Of a stretch of 6,103 bases of DNA, positions 6,033 to 6,103 are shown piece by piece. Source of the stretch: Bacteroidales bacterium UBA1736 (lineage in GTDB: Bacteria; Bacteroidota; Bacteroidia; Bacteroidales; UBA932); NCBI GenBank assembly GCA_002315825.1, contig DCIC01000128.1, forward strand, positions 1-6,103, written 5' to 3'. The translations under genes were made by a program, and so were the position numbers. How positions within the stretch are numbered: position 1 is the first letter of the stretch; every line of letters starts with the position of its first letter. The notes under the pieces were generated by a model, which ran no database searches, was not told the origin of the DNA, and saw only the letters and a list, made by a program, of their open reading frames with translations.

Positions 6033-6103
6033 CAATCAAGCAATTAAGCTATATGCTAAGTATTCTTGAGTATCGGCTTATTTCCCGATGCAGGTTATGT
6101 GGT
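6033..6103. other. Unresolved right edge
   Basis: This is AT-rich sequence between the terminator and the window edge. On the minus strand one frame stays open from the edge to a TAG at 6051-6049 (ending ...SRYSRILSI). It could be the tail of the gene served by the terminator at 6001-6032. It is too short to identify, and I see no tRNA fold or other RNA signature here. Confidence 0.25.

Noticed and set aside
5806..6039. Minus-strand reading frame of 77 codons across the non-coding region
   Set aside because: It reads through the terminator hairpin and the 10-bp repeats, which produce a false repetitive peptide (SERGRTYANVYERW), and it has no family resemblance.

Overview
The window looks like accessory DNA from a Bacteroidetes genome (order Bacteroidales, perhaps a Prevotella/Bacteroides relative). 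The reasons are promoter-like boxes of the Bacteroidetes TAnnTTTG type, the absence of clear Shine-Dalgarno sequences, and an arm-type tyrosine integrase with adjacent excisionase-like helix-turn-helix (HTH) genes, an arrangement common in mobile elements of that phylum. The genus assignment is inference.

Layout from left to right. (1) Positions 52-1725, plus strand: a two-gene unit encoding a WYL-domain transcriptional regulator and, 12 bp downstream, a 249-residue protein with a PD-(D/E)XK nuclease-like motif. It ends at a strong hairpin terminator (1733-1764). (2) Positions 1778-2158, minus strand: a small, very acidic protein of unknown function with its own probable promoter. (3) Positions 2303-3184, minus strand: an unrecognised protein with two N-terminal membrane helices, closed by a strong terminator (2242-2277). 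(4) Positions 3195-4304, minus strand: a complete tyrosine recombinase with all catalytic residues. (5) Positions 4305-4436: an intergenic region with an 18-bp inverted repeat and a short direct repeat, a candidate operator or recombination-protein binding region. (6) Positions 4437-5809, minus strand: two tightly coupled DNA-binding genes, one encoding a coiled-coil plus single-HTH protein and the other a zinc-finger plus four-HTH protein. (7) Positions 5810-6103: non-coding DNA with five tandem 10-bp repeats just upstream of the four-HTH gene, a small hairpin, and a terminator facing in from a gene beyond the right edge.

Working model (inference): the minus-strand genes form the integration and regulation module of an integrative element, with the HTH proteins controlling int expression or recombination directionality. 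The membrane and acidic proteins are cargo or accessory genes. The convergent WYL/nuclease pair resembles a regulated anti-phage or anti-plasmid unit; WYL proteins often control such units. The two most distinctive observations are the one-helical-turn repeat array in front of a protein with four tandem HTH domains, and the WYL/PD-(D/E)XK pair, in which the base composition changes inside the regulator gene.
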